Source of the DNA: Hyphococcus sp.
GTDB lineage: Bacteria > Pseudomonadota > Alphaproteobacteria > Caulobacterales > Parvularculaceae
Assembly (NCBI GenBank): GCA_021604585.1
Contig: BQJG01000004.1
Coordinates: forward strand, 1 to 64,000
Direction of reading: 5' to 3'
Length of the DNA: 64,000 nt
The notes beneath the pieces were generated by a model that had not been told where the DNA came from, did no database searches, and saw nothing but the letters and a program-made list of their open reading frames with translations. Positions 17,004 to 26,509 of the stretch are shown here, piece by piece (within the stretch, counting starts at the first letter, position 1; the number at the start of each line of letters is the position of its first letter). The position numbers were made by a program, and so were the translations under genes.

Positions 17004-19625
17004 ATGAAGTCGTATCGTTCACTTGGGGGCATGTTGTTCGCCACCACCATGCTGTTCGCGCCGCACGTAGTTGCGCAGGATGGCGCAGAGGCAGGCGCTA
17101 CCACAGACAGCGGCATCGTCCTTTCCATTCAACCAACATATACCGACGAGATTATCGTTCGCGGCAGGAACATTCCAAATCCCCAGCGGGCCACTTCGCA
17201 AGTTGCAACGTTTCTTGGCGAAGAGGATCTCGCGAGAGCCGGTGATTCCAACGCGGCGCTGGCCTTGACACGATTGTCTGGCCTCAGTGTTGTTGGCGGA
17301 AAATTCGCCTATGTTCGCGGCCTCGGCGACCGGTATTCGTCGGCGCGCCTCAATGGTTCGCCGCTTCCAAGCCCTGAACCGCTGCGCCGCACCGTTCCTC
17401 TGGACCTGTTTCCCGCCAATATTTTGGGCGGCGCGACCGTCCAGAAAACATTCTCCGCCAACTACCCTGGCGAGTTCGGCGGCGGCATTATTGACTTGCA
17501 GACCGTTCGCGATCCAGGCGAGTCATTCCTTGACGTAAAGCTTGGCGTTTCTATGGACACAGTGACGACGGGACGCGAAGGCCTGTTCGTTTATGGCGGC
17601 GATCTCGATTGGCTTGGATATGACGATGGTCTGCGTGATATTCCGGGCCCGATCCAGGGCTTGATCGACACAGGCGTTTCCCTGAATGATCTGTCTGACG
17701 CCGATCTTGAAATCGCTGGCGAAAGTTTCGTCAATTCACCGCTGTCTGTCATTCAAAGCGGATCGTTAGGGCCGAATTTTGAGGGTTCCGTAGAAGGCGG
17801 CTGGTCGAAGGATCTCGACAGCGGCCTGACCATCGGTTTTGTCGGCGTCCTCGGCTACAAACAAGACTGGACTACGGAGAACTCCAAGCGACAATTCGTC
17901 AACACCGATATTATTGGCCTGGACTTTGACGTCATCGAGACAAGTCTCGACGCGACCGTCAACAGCTTGGGCTCATTCTCGTTAGGCTGGGATAACCATT
18001 CGGTTCAGGCAACGGGCCTTTACATTCACTCCTCGCGTAAGGAAGCGCAAATCCGGGACGGGTTCGACTTCAATACGCCCGCAGCCACGGGAACGCAGGA
18101 TGTGCGCGACGAGTCGAGTTCCTGGCTAGAGCGTCAATTGCTGATGGGCCAACTCTCTGGTCAGCATGTGTTTGGCGACATCGACGTAAATTGGCGCGGC
18201 GCCTACGCCAAGTCGAAGCGCGATTCTCCCTATGAGCGCAGCCTGCGCCGGCACTACACGCCGGAAGGGCTGCTGCTTTATTCGGAAGCAAACCAGTATG
18301 ACATCAACTTTTCCGATTTGAACGACACGACGAAAAGCGGCGGCATTGACTTTACCTACAACATGCCGATTTCCGGCGCGCGGGAAGTCGCTTTGTCGGT
18401 GGGTTATGAATATGTGGACAATGAGCGCGAAGCGAATGTCTACAATTTCCGCTTTGCCGGCGGCAACTCCATTCCCCTGGATGTTCAGTCTGCACGTCCT
18501 GACTTTCTGTTCTCCCCTGACAATATCGACCCGTTGCGGTTTGAGTTGATTGAAACGTCAATTACGGGAACGGAATCCTATTTGGCGGGTCTGACGGTGC
18601 ACGGCGTCTACGCCCAAGCGGATATGGAGCTGATCCCAACACTGCGGACGACGGTGGGTGTTCGTTATGAAGATGCAGAAGAAATCGTCGCGACGTTTGA
18701 CCGCTTCGGCAATACAGGGCCGGGCGCGCTCCTCGACAACACCTACTGGCTACCGACTGCGGCGGTGACCTGGAACTTCCTGGACGATATGCAGATCCGC
18801 GTGGCCTATTCGCAGACGATCGCTCGTCCGCAGTTTCGCGAGCTGGCGCCGTCGCTGTTTTTCGATCCGGATAATGATCGCTCCTACCGGGGCAGTACCG
18901 CGCTCATCGACAGCAAGTTCAAAAACTACGACGCGCGGTATGAATACTATCTCGGCAGAAACCAGTTCCTGACCTTGGGCGGTTTCTACAAAGAGATCGA
19001 CCGGCCGATTGAAGAAGTTCTGTTTGAACAGGCGTCGTTTGTGTTCAATTCGACCTTTATCAACTCGCCAAAAGCGACGCTCTATGGCGGCGAGTTTGAA
19101 TATCGCATGCGCTTTGACATTGGCATGAATGAGTTCACCAAGGCCAGAGAGTGGCTGTTCACACTGAACTATACCTACACGAAGTCAAAGATCGTGGTGA
19201 ATCCCGGCGATCAGATTATCGATCCGTTCTCTGGCGCACTTCGTGATGCAACATTGTTTGGGCTCGATGGCGCGCAACTTCAGGGTACGCCCGAACACAT
19301 CGCCAACGCGCAGTTTGGCTGGGAAGGTGAGCGTGATCAGTTCACCATTCTCGTCGGCTGGGTCGACAAGCGTATCCTTCAGCGCGGTGATCCGACGACA
19401 TTAGGCGGCGTTCCCGATGTTATCGAAGAGCCGGGCATTCAGCTTGATGTGGTCTTCCGTCAGGACATTACTATCCACGGAACTGACTTCACCATCGGTT
19501 TGAGTGCGCGGAACCTGCTCGGAACAGACCACGAAGAATATCAATTGAGTGGTTTGGGGCGCACGGAATTCGACAGCTACAAACGCGGCCGGAGCCTCTC
19601 AGCGAGCCTTACCGCAAAATTCTAG
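17004..19625 (+). CDS. TonB-dependent outer-membrane receptor
   Basis: An 873-residue TonB-dependent transporter, which imports a bound ligand across the outer membrane using energy from TonB-ExbBD. It has a signal peptide ending VVAQ, a TonB box DEIIVRG at about residues 48-54, a plug domain with FAYVRGLGDRYSSARLNG and NYPGEFGGGIIDLQT, and a 22-strand-type barrel ending in SLSASLTAKF with the C-terminal Phe needed for barrel insertion. AAGG lies upstream of the ATG. It follows the tandem-repeat lipoprotein and is closed by a terminator, so the two form a unit. No siderophore-specific signature or regulatory extension (FecA type) is visible; the ligand is unknown. Confidence 0.93.
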   Translation: MKSYRSLGGMLFATTMLFAPHVVAQDGAEAGATTDSGIVLSIQPTYTDEIIVRGRNIPNPQRATSQVATFLGEEDLARAGDSNAALALTRLSGLSVVGGKFAYVRGLGDRYSSARLNGSPLPSPEPLRRTVPLDLFPANILGGATVQKTFSANYPGEFGGGIIDLQTVRDPGESFLDVKLGVSMDTVTTGREGLFVYGGDLDWLGYDDGLRDIPGPIQGLIDTGVSLNDLSDADLEIAGESFVNSPLSVIQSGSLGPNFEGSVEGGWSKDLDSGLTIGFVGVLGYKQDWTTENSKRQFVNTDIIGLDFDVIETSLDATVNSLGSFSLGWDNHSVQATGLYIHSSRKEAQIRDGFDFNTPAATGTQDVRDESSSWLERQLLMGQLSGQHVFGDIDVNWRGAYAKSKRDSPYERSLRRHYTPEGLLLYSEANQYDINFSDLNDTTKSGGIDFTYNMPISGAREVALSVGYEYVDNEREANVYNFRFAGGNSIPLDVQSARPDFLFSPDNIDPLRFELIETSITGTESYLAGLTVHGVYAQADMELIPTLRTTVGVRYEDAEEIVATFDRFGNTGPGALLDNTYWLPTAAVTWNFLDDMQIRVAYSQTIARPQFRELAPSLFFDPDNDRSYRGSTALIDSKFKNYDARYEYYLGRNQFLTLGGFYKEIDRPIEEVLFEQASFVFNSTFINSPKATLYGGEFEYRMRFDIGMNEFTKAREWLFTLNYTYTKSKIVVNPGDQIIDPFSGALRDATLFGLDGAQLQGTPEHIANAQFGWEGERDQFTILVGWVDKRILQRGDPTTLGGVPDVIEEPGIQLDVVFRQDITIHGTDFTIGLSARNLLGTDHEEYQLSGLGRTEFDSYKRGRSLSASLTAKF

Positions 19626-19666
19626 AGTCAGGCGGGAGACAAGTAGCGCAAGCGTTGCGTAACCGG

Positions 19667-19703
19667 ACCCGGCGGGCCGCCCGAATGGCGCCGCCGGGTT
19701 TTG
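19667..19703 (+). terminator. Rho-independent terminator after the TonB receptor gene
   Basis: ACCCGGCGG and CCGCCGGGT form a 9-bp stem, with GGCC and GGCG further inside, followed by TTTTGT. It separates the lipoprotein-receptor unit from the gsp operon, which therefore needs its own promoter in 19704-19928. Confidence 0.75.
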
Positions 19704-19928
19704 TATTTCCGGCTTGGCCGGGCGCACAGGTCGCTAGGCCCGTTTCGCTCCCGGATCTCAAATTGCGTGGAATTTCATGGCTTTTTGCCTTTTTTCTGGA
19801 ATAATAATTGAATGAGAGCCAGCAATCATGGTGGGCGCGGGCATATCTGTTTGCTAAAGCTTTCCAGCTACTATTGTGGCTTTGCAGGGGGGAGCGCCGG
19901 GGCATGATCAGCGTGAGGCGGTCGTAAA
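19704..19928. promoter_or_regulatory. Leader region of the gsp operon
   Basis: No gene fits here. An A/T-rich patch around 19778-19812 (ending in ATAATAATT) contrasts with the surrounding G+C-rich DNA and is the best place for a promoter of the secretion operon. I could not assign a good -35/-10 pair, and I see no Pho-box-like repeat here. GAGGCGG lies just upstream of the gspC start. Confidence 0.35.
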
Positions 19929-20792
19929 TTGGCGAGTATCGGGTTTCAGCGTGGTTCAGCCGCCCCTGCATTCTTGAGCAGGTTGTCCAAGCTCGTCCGC
20001 GCGCCGAGACTCGCCGAACTGCTGCTGGTTGCGTTCATCGCTTACCTGCTGGCGCTGGCTACTTGGGCGTTCTTCGCGCCTCTGCCTGTCCCAAAAGGGG
20101 ACAGGCTTGCGGCGCTGCCCGCAGCGCAATCGAATCAGACCCAGCTCAATGCGCGTAATCCGTTTCCCAAGGCGGCAATAGACGCGGCGCCCATTGAGGC
20201 TGGTCCCGAATTGGCGGAGACGGCGCTTGATTTGACCCTGACGGGTGTCTGGCCGGGGGCCGAAGGGGGGTCCGCTATTATCCGCCGCCCGGACGGCAAG
20301 GAGCGTCGCTTTGAAACGGGGGAAGAAATCGTCTCCGGCGTAAAACTCATTGCAGTCTATGGCGACCAGGTGGTGATAGAGCAAAACGGCGTTCGCGAAT
20401 CCTTGCGTTTTGAAACGAAGGCGCAGGTAGAACGGCGGGTGGTCGCCCCGAAAGAGTCTGCGCCGGCCGTTACGCCGCCGAAGATCAGCAATAACGGGCT
20501 TGCCGATATGGAGGCTGGCGATGCGTTCAGGTTAGCGCCGGCAAGAAATTCGGCAGGTAACCTGTCTCTGGCGGTTTATGCGGGAAGCAATCGCGCCTTG
20601 TTTGAACGCACGGGCCTGCGTGACGGCGATATTATAGTCAGCATTAATGGTTCAGCAGCGCCTGCATCGCCGGGTGAGATTTTGGCGCTGATCGGCGGTT
20701 CGGCGCAACCGGGAAAAATTAATTTAGTCGTGGAGCGCGACGGCGAGAAACAAACAATCGCGTTATCCGGCGGCGGTGTAGGGAAAGAGTAA
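19929..20792 (+). CDS. gspC: Type II secretion protein GspC
   Basis: GspC links the inner-membrane platform of the T2SS to the secretin. The 287-residue product has a short cytoplasmic N-terminus, one membrane segment (LLLVAFIAYLLALATWAFF, about residues 32-50), a homology-region domain (LTGVWPG, SAIIRRPDGKERRF, GDQVVIEQNG) and a C-terminal PDZ domain (GLRDGDIIVSINGSAA). The start appears to be TTG at 19929, with GAGGCGG upstream. Its TAA shares one base with the gspD ATG. It is the first gene of gspC-N, and no gspA or gspB is present. Confidence 0.9.
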   Translation: MASIGFQRGSAAPAFLSRLSKLVRAPRLAELLLVAFIAYLLALATWAFFAPLPVPKGDRLAALPAAQSNQTQLNARNPFPKAAIDAAPIEAGPELAETALDLTLTGVWPGAEGGSAIIRRPDGKERRFETGEEIVSGVKLIAVYGDQVVIEQNGVRESLRFETKAQVERRVVAPKESAPAVTPPKISNNGLADMEAGDAFRLAPARNSAGNLSLAVYAGSNRALFERTGLRDGDIIVSINGSAAPASPGEILALIGGSAQPGKINLVVERDGEKQTIALSGGGVGKE

Positions 20793-22774
20793 TGTTGAGT
20801 TTAAAAGGGGCAGCGATTGCTTTCGGTGTGATCGTGTTATCGATCGTCACACCCGCCGTTGCACAAGAAAATTGCGGCGAGGCGCTCAACTATGAAGACG
20901 CAGATATCCGCGCTGTTATCGATGAGATAGCAATCCGAACTGGCCGTACTTTTCTGCTCGACCCCGCAGTTCAGGGCCGGGTGACGGTGAAGTCTCCTCC
21001 GAATGGAGGTCTTTGTGCCGATGAAGCATGGGAATTATTCCAGGCGATGTTGCGAGTGAATGATTTCGTTGCGACGCCGGTCGGCGACGGACGGTATCGG
21101 ATTGTTCCGTTACAAGAAGGCGCGCGTACAGCCGGACCGGTGGGCGAAGGCCGCGGTTCTGATCTCACAACGCAAATCGTGCGGCTGAGCTACATTGATG
21201 CGCGTGAAGCGGCGGCGAATCTCGCGCAGATTATCGGCAATAATGCCGTTGTCAGTCCGGTTCGGACTGGCAACTCAGTCATTATCGTTGATACCGCAGA
21301 CAATGTGGCGCGCATCCGCGAAGTGCTGCGTCAGCTTGATCGTGACGTTACAATCTATCGAACCATATCGCTGAAATACGCATCCGCCGGTGAAGTCTCC
21401 AGACTCGTGACGGACCTCGCACAGGAAATTTCCGAAGAGAATGGCGGGCGAGCTTCATACAGTGTGGTTGCTGTCGAGGCGAGCAACTCTTTGTTGATCC
21501 GGGCGGAACCAAATTTGATGCGCCGTCTGGAGCTGGTCATTGGCGAACTGGATCAGTTTGGCCGATCAACATCTGAGTTGAGCGTGGTGCACTTAAAGCA
21601 CGCCGACGCCGAAGAGCTTGCGCCCTTGCTGCAGGAGGTCGCGAACAAAACCAATTCTGGGCCAGGCGAACAATCCGTTTCAAGCGGGCGGGCGACGGTC
21701 TCATTCCACAAGCCAACGAACTCTATCATCATCAATGGCGACGCCAATATTCAACGGACGTTACAAGGCGTCATTACGCAACTGGACGTTCGCCGGGCGC
21801 AAGTTTTGGTCGAAGCCATTATTGTCGAAGTGTCGGATACGACCGCGCGTGAGCTTGGGGTTCAGTATTTTCTGACTGGCAGCGAAGCGAACGGCGTTCC
21901 TTTTACGGCGACGAATTTCTCCAATGCCCAGCCAAATATCTTTGCGGCCGCCGGGTCCGCGCTTCTGCGCGGCGGCGGGTTTCCGACAGGTCTTTCGGAT
22001 GCCGATGCTGACGATGCGGCATCCACCTTGGCGAACACCGCGCTGACATCATTGCTCGGATCGCGGGGCGTCGCCATCGGGGGTGGTACAGATCTTGGCG
22101 GAGGCAACATTTTTGGCGCTATTTTGACGGCGATTAAAGCCGATACGGATTCCAATGTGCTTTCTACGCCTTCCGTGGTGACGCTGAATAACCAAACAGC
22201 GCGGCTGTCGGTAGGACAGGAAATTCCGATAACGACCGGAGAGGCGATCGGCGACAATTTTTCTAACGCGTTTCGCACGATCAACCGCGAACAAGTCGGC
22301 GTCATTCTGGAAGTTACGCCGCAGATCAATGACGGAGACACGGTCTCGTTGGAGATCATTCAGGAAACGTCGAGTATCGCTGGCCCGATCACCACCTCTT
22401 CAACAGATTTGATCACCAACAAGCGGGAGATCACGACGACTGCGCTGGTCGATGATGGAGAGATCCTGGTGATCGGCGGTTTGATCGGCGATACGCGTGA
22501 AAACAAATCAGAGAAAGTGCCATATCTTGGGGACATTCCCGGCCTTGGCAATCTCTTCCGGTCGACATCGAAGGAGCGCCGCCAGCAAAACCTGATGGTG
22601 TTTATCCGCCCGACGATTATTCGCGACAGGGAAACGGCAAAGGCCGCTACGATGCGTAAGTTTGATTATATTCGCGCCCGCGAACTGTTGCGCGATGGCG
22701 CTCCAGTTTCGGATATGGAGCGGCTGATCAATGAAGTGACGGGCATCGGCGAACCCGACCTGAAGTCAGAATAG
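20792..22774 (+). CDS. gspD: Type II secretion secretin GspD
   Basis: GspD forms the outer-membrane channel through which folded proteins leave the cell. The 660-residue product has a signal peptide (PAVAQ), the N0 domain (NYEDADIRAVIDEIAIRTG), N1-N3 repeats (for example LSYIDAREAAANLAQIIG and VHLKHADAEELAPLL) and the C-terminal secretin domain (RAQVLVEAIIVEVSD, SNVLSTPSVVTLNNQTA, VPYLGDIPGLGNLFR, NLMVFIRPTII). The tail after the secretin domain is short and has no obvious S-domain like that of pilotin-dependent GspD proteins, although a candidate lipoprotein is encoded at the operon's end. Confidence 0.96.
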   Translation: MLSLKGAAIAFGVIVLSIVTPAVAQENCGEALNYEDADIRAVIDEIAIRTGRTFLLDPAVQGRVTVKSPPNGGLCADEAWELFQAMLRVNDFVATPVGDGRYRIVPLQEGARTAGPVGEGRGSDLTTQIVRLSYIDAREAAANLAQIIGNNAVVSPVRTGNSVIIVDTADNVARIREVLRQLDRDVTIYRTISLKYASAGEVSRLVTDLAQEISEENGGRASYSVVAVEASNSLLIRAEPNLMRRLELVIGELDQFGRSTSELSVVHLKHADAEELAPLLQEVANKTNSGPGEQSVSSGRATVSFHKPTNSIIINGDANIQRTLQGVITQLDVRRAQVLVEAIIVEVSDTTARELGVQYFLTGSEANGVPFTATNFSNAQPNIFAAAGSALLRGGGFPTGLSDADADDAASTLANTALTSLLGSRGVAIGGGTDLGGGNIFGAILTAIKADTDSNVLSTPSVVTLNNQTARLSVGQEIPITTGEAIGDNFSNAFRTINREQVGVILEVTPQINDGDTVSLEIIQETSSIAGPITTSSTDLITNKREITTTALVDDGEILVIGGLIGDTRENKSEKVPYLGDIPGLGNLFRSTSKERRQQNLMVFIRPTIIRDRETAKAATMRKFDYIRARELLRDGAPVSDMERLINEVTGIGEPDLKSE

Positions 22775-22788
22775 ACGGCGTAAAGCCA

Positions 22789-24297
22789 ATGAGTGAAGTA
22801 ACTGCAACAGCGACAACGCGGCTTGCCTATGCATTCGCAAAAGAGCGCGGCCTGATTGTGCTCGATGCTGAAGCACGCCCGGTCTTGCTTGGGGCGCGTG
22901 GCAAGGCGCCAGACCCTTGGGCGCTAATCGAGGCTCGCCGCGCCGTTGGCGCGCCTGTCGCAGTTGATCTCTTACCGCCGGATGCGTTTGAACGTCGCCT
23001 TTCCGAGATTTACTCGGTAGAAGGAATATCGACGGCCGATCTGGACCTTGCTGGAGACGAAGCCGATCTTGCCTCTCTGGCGGAAGGATTGCCAAAAACG
23101 GCTGACCTGCTCGACAGTGAAAATGATGCGCCAATTATCCGGCTCATTAATGCGCTCATCGCCGAAGCCGTAAAGGTGAAGGCGTCAGACATCCATATTG
23201 AACCCTATGAAAAAGCATTGTCAGTGCGTTTGCGCATCGACGGGGTTCTTCGCGAAGTGCTGTCCTTGCCGGCAAAGATGACACCGGTTCTAACCTCGCG
23301 GGTTAAGGTTATGGCGCGGCTTGATATTGCTGAACGCCGCGTGCCGCAGGATGGCCGGATCACCATCGCTTTGGGCGGCAAGTCTGTGGATGTGCGTGTT
23401 TCCACGTTGCCGGCGCGATTTGGTGAGCGAGTGGTGATGCGTATTCTCGACAAGGATGAAGCCCGCCTTGACCTCGACGGGCTCGGGATGCCGCCGGATA
23501 TCCTTTCGCGTTTCCGGCATGTCCTGGCGCGGCCCAACGGCATCATTCTCGTTACAGGGCCTACCGGTTCAGGCAAAACCACAACGCTTTATGGCGCGCT
23601 GACTATTTTGAACGAACCGAGCCGGAACATTCTCACAGTCGAAGACCCTGTTGAGTATGCGCTCGATGGCGTTGGGCAAACCCAGATCAATCCCAAAGTT
23701 GGGATGACCTTTGCAACCGGATTGCGTGCGATCCTTCGTCAGGATCCGGACATCGTCATGGTCGGTGAAGTTCGCGATGTGGAAACGGCGGAAATCGCAG
23801 TTCAAGCCTCGCTTACCGGTCACCTTGTGTTGTCAACGGTGCACACAAACTCGGCCGCCGGCGCCATCACTCGCTTGCGCGATATGGGCGTTGAGGCGTT
23901 TCTACTCTCTTCCACTGTGGCGGCGGTGTTGGCGCAAAGGCTGGTCCGCCGCCTCTGCCCGACCTGTAAAGAACCATATGCGGCAGATGCGTCGACGCTT
24001 CGCTTGCTGGAATTGGCGCCAGGAGAGCGGGCGACTCTATACAAGGCTGTGGGCTGCGGCCGCTGCAATCAGACCGGATATGAGGGCCGCATCGGCGTTT
24101 ATGAGCTGATTGTTGTGGATGAAAAGCTTAAGCGGCTCATCCATGACGGCGCTAATGAGCAGGACATCGCCGGACACGCATTTCATCACGCCATGACGCT
24201 GACCCAGTCAGGATTCCGCCACGCGCTTGCTGGCGCAACATCGATTGAAGAAGTGCTACGCGTGGTTCGTCAGGAGGATGACGATGCCGGCCTTTGA
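22789..24297 (+). CDS. gspE: Type II secretion ATPase GspE
   Basis: GspE is the cytoplasmic hexameric ATPase that drives pseudopilus assembly. The 502-residue protein has the KASDIHIEPYE segment, Walker A GPTGSGKTT (about residues 257-265), the Asp box, Walker B-type DPDIVMVGEVRD (about 319-330), a His box (GHLVLSTVHTNSA), and a tetracysteine zinc motif from RLCPTC to CGRCN (about 389-427) that separates GspE from retraction ATPases. The N-terminal domain that would bind GspL is short. The gene starts 14 bases after gspD and overlaps gspF. Confidence 0.97.
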   Translation: MSEVTATATTRLAYAFAKERGLIVLDAEARPVLLGARGKAPDPWALIEARRAVGAPVAVDLLPPDAFERRLSEIYSVEGISTADLDLAGDEADLASLAEGLPKTADLLDSENDAPIIRLINALIAEAVKVKASDIHIEPYEKALSVRLRIDGVLREVLSLPAKMTPVLTSRVKVMARLDIAERRVPQDGRITIALGGKSVDVRVSTLPARFGERVVMRILDKDEARLDLDGLGMPPDILSRFRHVLARPNGIILVTGPTGSGKTTTLYGALTILNEPSRNILTVEDPVEYALDGVGQTQINPKVGMTFATGLRAILRQDPDIVMVGEVRDVETAEIAVQASLTGHLVLSTVHTNSAAGAITRLRDMGVEAFLLSSTVAAVLAQRLVRRLCPTCKEPYAADASTLRLLELAPGERATLYKAVGCGRCNQTGYEGRIGVYELIVVDEKLKRLIHDGANEQDIAGHAFHHAMTLTQSGFRHALAGATSIEEVLRVVRQEDDDAGL

Positions 24298-25498
24298 ATA
24301 TGAGGCCCTAGATTTTGGCGGTAGAGCGCGCAAGGGCGTTTTGTCCGCCGATAGTCAGCGTCAGGCGCGCCAGGAATTGCGGCGTATGAACCTGACGCCG
24401 CTGAAACTTTCGGCGCCGCGCAGTGAACAGCGTTCCAGCCTGACGGGGTCGAAAACGCCGCGCGTGCAATCCGGCCAGCTCGTCATGGTGACGCGTCAGC
24501 TTGCTGCGCTGATCGGGGCCGGCGTGCCGTTAGAGGAAGCGTTGAATGCAGTCTCGGTGCAGCTTGACTCCGGTCCTGCCCGAACGCGCCTCATTGGCGT
24601 GCGTGAACGCGTTATGGAAGGCTGGCGTTTCGCGGATGCCTTGGCGGAAGATGAAAAATCATTTCCACCGCTCTATCGGGCGGTCATCGCTGCAGGCGAG
24701 GCATCGGGCGATCTTTCAGGAGTTCTCAACCGTCTCGCTGAAATGTTGGAAAAGAATAGGGCCATTCGCAATAAAGCGATCGCATCGCTGATCTACCCAG
24801 CAGCGTTGATGGTGATTGCTGGCGGCGTGGTGACGGCGTTGATGGTGTTCGTGGTTCCGAAGATCATTGAGCAGTTCAACAGTTTTAACGCTCAGCTGCC
24901 GCTTTTGACCAAGTTTGTTGTTGGTCTTTCCAATTGGCTGGTGAGTTACGGCCTGTTGAGTTTGCTCGCTATCGCCATAGCATCGGCCGCGTTCTGGTAT
25001 GGGATGAAACGGCCGGCTTTCAAACTTGTGGTTGACCGGTTTATCTTGCGCATACCGGTTATTGGGCGATTGTCGCGTTCAATTGATGGGGCCCGATTTG
25101 CCCGCACGCTCGCCACCTTGTTTTCGGGCGGCGCACCTTTGCTGGACAGTCTTGTTGGCGCGCAGCGTACCGTTTCCAATAGCCACATTCGCGAGCGGTT
25201 AAACAAGACGGTGAGCATGGTTGGCGAGGGCGCCTCGCTGGCCGCGTCCCTGAAGCGTGCGGACGCTCTGCCGCCGATGCTCGTTCACATGGTGGCGGCT
25301 GGCGAGCGGTCCGGCGCGCTATCGCAATTGCTTGATAAGGCGGCTATTCAACTCGAGGAAGAATTTGACACTGCGTCAACGGTGGCGCTGCGCTTGCTGG
25401 AGCCAACGATTATTGTGGCTATGGGCGGGGCGGTGCTGGTCATCGTACTGTCGATTATGTTGCCGATACTGCGCATCAACACGCTGGCGGCCGGATAA
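24284..25498 (+). CDS. gspF: Type II secretion inner-membrane protein GspF
   Basis: GspF is the polytopic platform protein of the T2SS. The 404-residue product begins PAFEYEALDFGGRARKG, as is usual for GspF, followed by two T2SF repeats of about 120 residues (RQLAALIGAGVPLEEAL and RTLATLFSGGAPLLDSL), each ending at a membrane segment. I start it at the ATG at 24284, six bases after AGGAGG and overlapping the end of gspE by 14 bases; an earlier in-frame start at 24227 would read through gspE. Confidence 0.96.
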   Translation: MPAFEYEALDFGGRARKGVLSADSQRQARQELRRMNLTPLKLSAPRSEQRSSLTGSKTPRVQSGQLVMVTRQLAALIGAGVPLEEALNAVSVQLDSGPARTRLIGVRERVMEGWRFADALAEDEKSFPPLYRAVIAAGEASGDLSGVLNRLAEMLEKNRAIRNKAIASLIYPAALMVIAGGVVTALMVFVVPKIIEQFNSFNAQLPLLTKFVVGLSNWLVSYGLLSLLAIAIASAAFWYGMKRPAFKLVVDRFILRIPVIGRLSRSIDGARFARTLATLFSGGAPLLDSLVGAQRTVSNSHIRERLNKTVSMVGEGASLAASLKRADALPPMLVHMVAAGERSGALSQLLDKAAIQLEEEFDTASTVALRLLEPTIIVAMGGAVLVIVLSIMLPILRINTLAAG

Positions 25499-25509
25499 GG
25501 GAGATGAGG

Positions 25510-25983
25510 ATGAAGGTACTAATTGCGCGAAACAGAAAACGGCGTTTCCAAAAGGGCTTTTCATTGGTGGAATTGCTTGTAGCGCTGGCGATCCTTGCGT
25601 TAATTTCGGCGATTGTGGTGATCAATGTGTTGCCAGCCCGAGACAAGGCGGCGGTCGATACGACAAAAATTGATATTGGCGTCATTGAAAGCGCGCTCGA
25701 TCAATATCGCCTCGACATGATGAACTATCCCAACACGCAGCAGGGTTTGGCGGCGCTTGTGACTGTGCCGTCTGACGCAAGAAACGCGAACAGCTATCGC
25801 CCTGGCGGGTATTTGCGCGGTGAAGTGCCAACTGACCCTTGGGGCAACCCTTATCAATACCGGTTCCCGGGAGAGCGCGGCGGCGCCTATGATTTATTTT
25901 CACTTGGCGCGGACGGAGAGCCGGGCGGCGAAGGATTGAATGCTGATATCGGCAATTGGGCGGATGAAGATTTCGATCGATAA
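25510..25983 (+). CDS. gspG: Type II secretion major pseudopilin GspG
   Basis: GspG is the main subunit of the periplasmic pseudopilus. The prepilin leader is followed by KGFSLVELLVALAILALI, with cleavage predicted between Gly and Phe and the conserved Glu at mature position 5. The C-terminal signature is typical of GspG: LDMMNYPNTQQGLAAL, DPWGNPYQYRFPG and YDLFSLGADGEPGGEG, including the Asp residues that bind calcium in this family. The ATG at 25510 has GGGAG six bases upstream; an ATG at 25504 lies directly against that site and is less likely. Confidence 0.96.
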   Translation: MKVLIARNRKRRFQKGFSLVELLVALAILALISAIVVINVLPARDKAAVDTTKIDIGVIESALDQYRLDMMNYPNTQQGLAALVTVPSDARNANSYRPGGYLRGEVPTDPWGNPYQYRFPGERGGAYDLFSLGADGEPGGEGLNADIGNWADEDFDR

Positions 25984-26509
25984 ATCCCGCGCCTGTCAGC
26001 GCTGCCGGCAGCGTGGCGTCTCGCTGGTCGAGCTTTTGATTGTCCTTTCTATCGTCGCAATGGTTGCAGGGGTGGTGATTATCAACGCGCCGCCCGCTCG
26101 CAGCGATCTTCGCCAAGACGCCGACAGTTTTGCAGCGCGCCTCGATTTCGCGGCGCAAGACGCGATTACAAGAGGCGTTTTAATTGGCATGACGCTCAGT
26201 GAAGGAGGTTACGAATTCTATACTTATAATCGGGGCGAGTGGCGGGAACGTGAAGACCAGCATGTCGCTGGCGAGGCGTTTTCATCCGACTATACGGTGA
26301 AGATCAATAAAACGCAGACGGCGGAGAGAAATGAAATTACCGAAACCAAACGCGAGTCAGAGGCCGGTGTCCATCCAGATGTTTTGTTTTCACCGACAGG
26401 TGAGACCACGGAATTTTCAGTCAGTTTTAAAGACAGACGCGACACGTTCAGTGTCACGCTTGACAATGCCGGCCATGTTGCTGTGATTCAAAATGAACGC
26501 GCGCAGTAA
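25964..26509 (+). CDS. gspH: Type II secretion minor pseudopilin GspH
   Basis: A 181-residue minor pseudopilin. The processing site reads RGVSLVELLIVLSIVAMVAG, with the Glu at mature position 5. The body contains LDFAAQDAITRGVLIGM and a C-terminal beta-rich domain, as in GspH/FimT-like proteins. It has a longer hydrophilic segment than usual (roughly TAERNEITETKRESEAG). It starts at the ATG at 25964, overlapping gspG by 20 bases, and overlaps gspI by 17. Confidence 0.9.
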   Translation: MKISIDKSRACQRCRQRGVSLVELLIVLSIVAMVAGVVIINAPPARSDLRQDADSFAARLDFAAQDAITRGVLIGMTLSEGGYEFYTYNRGEWREREDQHVAGEAFSSDYTVKINKTQTAERNEITETKRESEAGVHPDVLFSPTGETTEFSVSFKDRRDTFSVTLDNAGHVAVIQNERAQ

